Both the position numbers and the translations under genes were made by a program. A stretch of DNA of 64,000 bases from Alloprevotella rava (GTDB taxonomy: Bacteria > Bacteroidota > Bacteroidia > Bacteroidales > Bacteroidaceae): assembly GCF_014195585.1 (NCBI RefSeq), contig NZ_JACICA010000001.1, positions 434,001-498,000 of the forward strand, read 5' to 3'. Positions 59,291-64,000 of this stretch are shown in pieces. Position 1 is the stretch's first letter; each line of letters opens with the position of its first letter. A model generated the notes under the pieces. It was not told the origin of the DNA and did no database searches. It saw only the letters and a list, made by a program, of their open reading frames with translations.

Positions 59291-60760
59291 TTAATTGAGC
59301 GTACCGAGGGCTTTCTGCAAGCTAGTTTGTGTTAGTTTGCAGTCTATTTCTGCGTCGATTTTTTCACTATGTGCTTGCAGCCAAGCTGTTTCGGCTGAGA
59401 GAACATCGGTCATGGTGATAACGCCTTCTTTATACCCCAATGTTGCCACTCTTAGGTTTTCGTTGGCTTGTTCAAGATTCTTTTGCGCCATCATTAGTTT
59501 TTTGTTGGCTTCATTCACACGGAATGTTTCTTGGTTTACTTGTAGCTCGATTTTCTCTCGTGCTTCGGTGGCACGCAGTGTCGTGATAGCTGCTTCTGCC
59601 TTGGCGGCGCGCACTTTGTAGCGTCCTTCGCCCCAGCTCCAGAGAGGCATTTTTAGCGTGATACCAACATGCCAGTCTCCGCGAAATTTCTTTTCAAAAC
59701 TATTGTAGGCATTGGGGTAGGTGAGTCCGTATCCGGCAAGCAATGCTACTTGTGGAAGAAATTCTGAGCGTACGATATTGATTTTTTCATCGTAGATGTT
59801 TTGAGCTGTTTGCAGCTGGCAGAGTTCAGGGCGGTTGTTGAAAGCCGTTTCAACATCGGGAGTTGCATTTTCATTGCAAACCTTAAGATCTTCTTGGGTC
59901 TCGTCCTCCGTTGTTACTTGTTCTTCGAGTGGTAGACCACAAAGTTGGCAGAGCAACATCCGCGACAGGGCCAATCCATCTTCTACTTTCGTTACTAGCA
60001 TTTCTGCTTCGTTGAGTTTTACAGCTATTTGTAGCCCATTTGCTTTTGTAGCTATGCCTTCACGAATCATTTTCCGCACATCGTCGTCCAGCTTTTTTAA
60101 TGTGTTACGATAGCTCGTGGCCAACTTGTGTTTGTTCGCCAGAGAAACGACTTGCCAATAGGCTTGGTCAGTTTGAAGCAAAACTTCCTGCTCATCGCCG
60201 CGTAGCTTTTCATTGGCTAAGTCCTGCTGATAATGTGTGATTTTGTCGTAGGCTCGAATTTTTCCACCCATATAGAGCGGTTGTGTTAAAATCACAGCTC
60301 CTGCTGCCATATTGCGATTGTCTGTTCGGAAAGCATCGACGACCCGTTGGCCAGCTCCATCAATGATGTTGCCCACACTCTGAAGTATAGGTGTTAGTTG
60401 TTGAATGAGCGGCGCGAGACTCGGATTCTGTTGTAACAGTCGTTGGGCCGTTTGTCCAAAGCCGTTTACAAGAGCTGTTCCGTTTCCTGTGAGTGCATTT
60501 TTCTGTTCTTTATTAAGAATAGAAAACTCCTTTCCCGAGCGCATATAGCCAGCAGTGGCCGAAAGTTTTGGAAGATAGTTGGTCTTTGCTGCCTTTTGGG
60601 TATATTCTGCCACTTCTTGATTGAGTCGGCTTTGTGCTAAAAATTTATTATTGTCTATGGCAAGTTTTCGGCATTCTTCCAAAGAAAGCGTGCGCTGTGC
60701 TTGTAAAGGCGGAAGAAAAAGAAGAGCAATTGCCAAAGAAACGATACAATGCTTAATCAT
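59291..60760 (-). CDS. TolC family outer-membrane efflux protein
   Basis: 489 residues with signal peptide (LALLFLPPLQAQR). Two OEP repeats: LSLEECRKLAIDNNKFLAQSRLNQE near the start, and VETAFNNRPELCQLQTAQNIYDEKINIVRSEFLPQVALLAGYG in the second half, with long helical stretches between. It forms the outer-membrane channel of the exporter. First gene of the operon TolC-HlyD-permease-permease; promoter box TAACTTTG at 60802-60795. Confidence 0.92.
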   Translation of the reverse strand: MIKHCIVSLAIALLFLPPLQAQRTLSLEECRKLAIDNNKFLAQSRLNQEVAEYTQKAAKTNYLPKLSATAGYMRSGKEFSILNKEQKNALTGNGTALVNGFGQTAQRLLQQNPSLAPLIQQLTPILQSVGNIIDGAGQRVVDAFRTDNRNMAAGAVILTQPLYMGGKIRAYDKITHYQQDLANEKLRGDEQEVLLQTDQAYWQVVSLANKHKLATSYRNTLKKLDDDVRKMIREGIATKANGLQIAVKLNEAEMLVTKVEDGLALSRMLLCQLCGLPLEEQVTTEDETQEDLKVCNENATPDVETAFNNRPELCQLQTAQNIYDEKINIVRSEFLPQVALLAGYGLTYPNAYNSFEKKFRGDWHVGITLKMPLWSWGEGRYKVRAAKAEAAITTLRATEAREKIELQVNQETFRVNEANKKLMMAQKNLEQANENLRVATLGYKEGVITMTDVLSAETAWLQAHSEKIDAEIDCKLTQTSLQKALGTLN

Positions 60761-60794
60761 AAGTATTTGTTTTTACCTATTATAAATTACTCTG

Positions 60795-60802
60795 CAAAGT
60801 TA
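60795..60802 (-). promoter_or_regulatory. -7 promoter box (TAACTTTG) for the export operon
   Basis: CAAAGTTA on plus reads TAACTTTG on minus, followed by CAGAG. It lies 35 nt before the TolC-family start. Confidence 0.65.
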
Positions 60803-60869
60803 AAATGTTTTTTATAGGCGGAATAAAAAATCGGACTTTTTGACCAAATAAAGCATAAAAAGAAAAAGA

Positions 60870-60906
60870 ACTGCCGCTTACGGTATTGAGCTTGGTAAGC
60901 GGCAGT
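60870..60906 (-). terminator. Terminator after the aminotransferase gene
   Basis: ACTGCCGCTTAC (60870-60881) pairs with GTAAGCGGCAGT (60895-60906). On the minus strand TCTTTTTCTTTTT follows. It lies about 33 nt after the aminotransferase stop. Confidence 0.88.
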
Positions 60907-60939
60907 TTTAATAAGTTATTTTGTTAAAAAAGGTTCGTC

Positions 60940-62133
60940 TTATTTCAGAAGAGCTACAGCCTCTTTTATACGCTTCAGTGCTTCAATGATATTCTCATCG
61001 CTAGTGGCATAACTCATACGGAAGCATTCGGGACTACCGAAAGCATCGCCACCAACTGTGGCTACATGTGCCTTTTCGAGTAGGTAGAGCGCAAAGTCGG
61101 TAGAATTATTGATGACGTAATCTCCATCGCGCTTTCCAAAGTAGTAGCTACATTTCGGAAAAAGATAGAACGCTCCTTCTGGAACATTCACTTCAAAGCC
61201 CGGAATCTCTTTAGCTAATTTTACGATAAGGTCGCGGCGACGCTCAAAGGCTTTGCGCATTTCTTCAATACAATCCTGTGGGCCAGCAAAAGCTACTACG
61301 GCTGCTTTTTGGCTCACACTGCATGGGCCGCTAGTGTATTGTCCCTGAAGCTTAGAGCAAGCTTTCGCGATTTCAGGAGCTGCTGCTAAGAAACCGATGC
61401 GCCATCCAGTCATGGCATAAGCCTTGCTCACACCGTTGATGACAATGCATCGGTCTTTCATGCCCTCACATTTTGCTAAAGAGCCGTGGATTCCACTGTA
61501 ATTGATGTGCTCATAGATTTCGTCCGCAATGACAAATACGCGGGGATAGCGGCGAAGCACTGCTGCCAAAGCTTCCATTTCCTTTTGGCTGTAGACAGAG
61601 CCAGTAGGGTTGCAGGGAGAGCAGAGGATGATAGCTTTGGTTTGTGCCGTAATGGTAGCTTCAAGTTGGTCGGGAGTGATCTTGAAGTCTTGTTCAATGG
61701 TTGCGCCAACATAGGTCGGTGTACCGCCAGCCATCAGCACCATCTGCGGATAGCTCACCCAATAGGGGGCTGGAATAATAACCTCATCGCCAGGATTAAC
61801 AAGGGCCATAATGGCATTGCAAACAGCTTGTTTGGCACCATTGCCCACAACAATTTGGGCAGGCTCGTAATCCAGTCCATTCTCGTTTTTGAGTTTGTCA
61901 CAAATAGCTTTGCGCAAATCAGGATAGCCAGGCACGGGCGAGTATCTCGTCCAGTTGTCATCAATAGCCTGTTTTGCAGCATCTTTGATGTGTTGTGGCG
62001 TGGGGAAGTCAGGTTCGCCTACGGACATATTAATGATGTCAATACCTTGTGCTTTGAGTTCAGCACTTTTTTGCGACATAGCCAGTGTTGCACTAGGCTG
62101 TAGTCGGTTCACGCAATCTGATAGTACGCTCAT
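60940..62133 (-). CDS. Class I PLP-dependent aminotransferase (aspartate aminotransferase type)
   Basis: 397 residues, fold type I. MSVGEPDFPTPQHI near the start, PNPTGSVYSQKEMEAL, ADEIYEHINYSG, and the PLP-lysine motif NGVSKAYAMTGWRIGFLAA at about residue 236-254. This matches the subgroup Ib aspartate aminotransferases, which exchange the amino group between aspartate and glutamate; some also act on prephenate or other amino acids. Confidence 0.92.
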   Translation of the reverse strand: MSVLSDCVNRLQPSATLAMSQKSAELKAQGIDIINMSVGEPDFPTPQHIKDAAKQAIDDNWTRYSPVPGYPDLRKAICDKLKNENGLDYEPAQIVVGNGAKQAVCNAIMALVNPGDEVIIPAPYWVSYPQMVLMAGGTPTYVGATIEQDFKITPDQLEATITAQTKAIILCSPCNPTGSVYSQKEMEALAAVLRRYPRVFVIADEIYEHINYSGIHGSLAKCEGMKDRCIVINGVSKAYAMTGWRIGFLAAAPEIAKACSKLQGQYTSGPCSVSQKAAVVAFAGPQDCIEEMRKAFERRRDLIVKLAKEIPGFEVNVPEGAFYLFPKCSYYFGKRDGDYVINNSTDFALYLLEKAHVATVGGDAFGSPECFRMSYATSDENIIEALKRIKEAVALLK

Positions 62134-62176
62134 TGATATTAGGATTAGATATGATAGTCTGTTTTTTCAGCTTTCT

Positions 62177-62872
62177 TTAATAGTCCTTGAAGAGGCGGAG
62201 CAGATAAAGGAAGATGTTGATAAAGTCAAGGTAGAGCTCCAAGCTTCCTATAAGTGCTAACTTCAAGGTGTTCTCATTTTCCTCATCGCCCATTTCTTGT
62301 AGCATGATTTTGATGCGCTGTGAGTCCCAAGCTGTGAGCCCGCAGAAGATGAGCACACCAGCGATTGATACAAACCAGTCAAAAGTGTTGTTTGTTACAA
62401 AAAGGTTTACAATACCTGCAATGATGAGTCCGATGAGTGCCATATAGAACATACGGCCCGTGATACTCAGGTCTTTCTTGGTTATATAGCCTAGAAGTGC
62501 CATACCACCAAATGTTCCAGCTGTGATAAAGAAAGTAGTGGCGATGGTGTTAAACTCATATACTAAGAAGATGAAACTCATCGTTACGCCATTGAGTATG
62601 GAGTAGAGACCAAATGTAATACCTGCTGTGGCAAACGACATTTTCCAAATGCGAGTGGAGAGAAAAATAACGAGTAAGAGTTCAATGCCGATAGCACCAA
62701 AGAACCAGCCTTGTGAAATATGATAAATTGCGCCAGACTGTGCAACCCAAGCGGCGGTCAGTCCTGTCATCGCTAAGGCTAGTGTCATCCAAAGATACAC
62801 TTTGCGTATAAGAGTGCCGAAGGCAACTTTCGTTTCAGTTACCTCTCCATAATTGTTATACCTATTCTCCAT
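62177..62872 (-). CDS. Bax inhibitor-1/YccA family membrane protein
   Basis: 231 residues, seven transmembrane helices. FVSIAGVLIFCGLTAWDSQRIK in helix 6 is the BI-1 family signature, and SLELYLDFINIFLYLLRLF ends the protein with the typical C-terminal segment. These proteins are pH-sensitive calcium leak channels in the studied examples; the function here is unknown. Confidence 0.92.
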   Translation of the reverse strand: MENRYNNYGEVTETKVAFGTLIRKVYLWMTLALAMTGLTAAWVAQSGAIYHISQGWFFGAIGIELLLVIFLSTRIWKMSFATAGITFGLYSILNGVTMSFIFLVYEFNTIATTFFITAGTFGGMALLGYITKKDLSITGRMFYMALIGLIIAGIVNLFVTNNTFDWFVSIAGVLIFCGLTAWDSQRIKIMLQEMGDEENENTLKLALIGSLELYLDFINIFLYLLRLFKDY

Positions 62873-62907
62873 AATAGTGTTTTACTAATCTACTGAATTA
62901 CGTTTAC

Positions 62908-64000
62908 TTACTTCTCGAAATGCAGTTTGTGTCCCATACGATCCTTCTTTGTGCGGAGGTAGCGTTCATTATATTTGTTAGGTTGAATTTCGATGGGGAC
63001 ATTTTCAACGATTTCCAAACCATAAGCTTCCAAGCCTACGCGCTTCACGGGATTGTTAGTCATAAGTCGCATTTTGTGCGCACCAATGAGATGCAGGATT
63101 TGTGCACCTACACCGTAGTCGCGCTCATCTGGGTCGTAGCCTAAGTGAATATTAGCATCCACTGTGTCGTAGCCTTCTTCTTGTAGCTTGTATGCTGCGA
63201 TTTTTGCCATTAGTCCGATGCCGCGGCCCTCCTGATTGAGATAGAGAATGACTCCTTTGCCTTCTTCCTCCACTATGCGCATGGCGCGGTGAAGTTGTTC
63301 GCCGCAATCGCAGCGTTCAGAGCCGAAAATATCTCCAGTGGCGCAAGATGAGTGGACACGTACCAAAACGGGCTCGTCCTTTTCCCATTTTCCTTTGATA
63401 AGTGCTACATGTTCTTTTCCGTTACTTTTTTGACGGAAAGGAATGAGGCGAAAGTCGCCGTATTCGGTGGGCATTTTAACTTCTTCACCTTGTTCGACGA
63501 GGCACTCAGTTTTTAAGCGGTAGGAAATTAGGTCTTTTATTGTTATCACCTTTAGTCCTTCTTTCTGAGCAAACTCTTGTAGTTGCGGCATTCGAGCCAT
63601 CGTTCCGTCTTCGTTGAGAATCTCAATGAGACAAGCGGCAGGCTGCAAACCAGACAAGCGTGCTAAATCAACAGCGGCTTCAGTATGTCCGGCGCGCGCC
63701 AAAACGCCTCGATCTTGTGCATACAGCGGGTTGATATGTCCAGGGCGGCCGAAGGTCTCGGGGCGACTCTTGGGGTCTGCTAAAGCGCGAATGGTGGCTG
63801 CTCGGTCGTGCGCACTTACGCCTGTTGTGCAACCTTCCAGTTTGTCGATCGTAATGGTAAAAGGAGTGCCTAGCATACTGGTGTTGTCGTTTACCTGTCG
63901 ATCTAGTTTTAGTTCGTTGCAGCGTTCAATAGTGATAGGGGTGCAAAGAACTCCGCGTCCATAGCGGAGCATATAGTTGACAGATTCTGGAGTGGCGAAC
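62908..64000 (-). CDS. ribBA: Bifunctional 3,4-dihydroxy-2-butanone 4-phosphate synthase / GTP cyclohydrolase II (5' end outside window)
   Basis: Partial: at least 364 codons are in the window and the 5' end lies beyond base 64000. The frame continues through the edge with [16 protein letters not shown], the RibB substrate region, so the true start is further right. The RibB part runs to about the first 165 visible residues ([28 protein letters not shown]). The RibA part has [21 protein letters not shown] (zinc Cys set) and [13 protein letters not shown]. The two enzymes start the two branches of riboflavin synthesis. Confidence 0.95.
   Translation of the reverse strand, partial: FATPESVNYMLRYGRGVLCTPITIERCNELKLDRQVNDNTSMLGTPFTITIDKLEGCTTGVSAHDRAATIRALADPKSRPETFGRPGHINPLYAQDRGVLARAGHTEAAVDLARLSGLQPAACLIEILNEDGTMARMPQLQEFAQKEGLKVITIKDLISYRLKTECLVEQGEEVKMPTEYGDFRLIPFRQKSNGKEHVALIKGKWEKDEPVLVRVHSSCATGDIFGSERCDCGEQLHRAMRIVEEEGKGVILYLNQEGRGIGLMAKIAAYKLQEEGYDTVDANIHLGYDPDERDYGVGAQILHLIGAHKMRLMTNNPVKRVGLEAYGLEIVENVPIEIQPNKYNERYLRTKKDRMGHKLHFEK

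Noticed and set aside
1-64000. tRNA or rRNA genes
   Set aside because: I saw no cloverleaf-like or rRNA-like sequence while reading; a tRNAscan-type search would be needed to exclude a missed tRNA.

Overview
The window looks like chromosome of a Bacteroidales bacterium, most probably Prevotellaceae. Supporting signs: promoters of the Bacteroidetes type (TAnnTTTG at -7, sometimes with TTTG about 20 nt upstream) in front of most transcription units; a NuoCD fusion inside an 11-subunit complex I operon without nuoEFG; a secreted leucine-rich repeat protein with a C-terminal domain resembling type IX secretion sorting signals; a NigD-like lipoprotein; and a two-step phosphatidylserine/phosphatidylethanolamine pathway. 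Genus and species cannot be fixed from sequence reading alone.

Layout. 61-2684: PstS-like lipoprotein and secreted TPR protein. 2979-4751: psd, pssA and a DUF4834 protein. 5077-8099: GT2 glycosyltransferase, radC, DUF59 protein and LpxH-like hydrolase, co-directional. 8260-10570: LRR protein and an orphan LuxR-type regulator on the minus strand. 11153-21455: nuoA-B-CD-H-I-J-K-L-M-N. 21571-24279: PfkB-type sugar kinase and secreted Gfo/Idh/MocA (GH109-like) protein. 24865-27792: a large outer-membrane barrel protein. 27797-31466: a mobile unit made of an IS982-family insertion sequence plus three passenger genes. 31611-39748: ackA-pta, efp, M13 peptidase, murF, folP-cdaA. 39934-45550: an accessory island with a retron. 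45779-64000: SemiSWEET transporter, phytase-like protein, acyltransferases, ddl, rluD, PASTA protein, rpmH, trpS, a TolC/HlyD/ABC-2 permease export operon, PLP aminotransferase, Bax inhibitor-1 family protein and ribBA, which runs off the window.

The most interesting region is 40001-44810. A retron reverse transcriptase (NAxxH and VTG signature motifs, YADD active site, unusual ~165-residue C-terminal extension) is preceded by a ~190-nt non-coding segment bounded by an 11-bp inverted repeat (a1/a2 of an msr-msd RNA). It is followed 5 nt later by a protein with an HEPN RNase-like RNEGAH motif and a cold-shock-like C-terminus. Upstream lie a WG-repeat protein and a WYL-domain regulator. The retron, the WG gene and the WYL gene each have the same inverted repeat (ACGAA-N7-TTCGT/C) exactly 10 nt upstream of the -7 box. 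This suggests one regulon, probably an anti-phage module controlled by its own WYL protein in the manner of CapW/BrxR.

The second notable structure is the IS982-bounded unit. Its outermost inverted repeats (27797-27814 and 31449-31466) are flanked by an identical 7-bp direct repeat, TAATATA, so the three unknown membrane/secreted passenger genes appear to have moved together with the IS, landing right at the stop codon of the barrel-protein gene. A third structure is a dispersed 21-bp intergenic tandem repeat (CCTTATTG + TGTCAGCTGACA) at three places 10-41 kb apart.

All protein assignments are from reading motifs; no database searches were possible.
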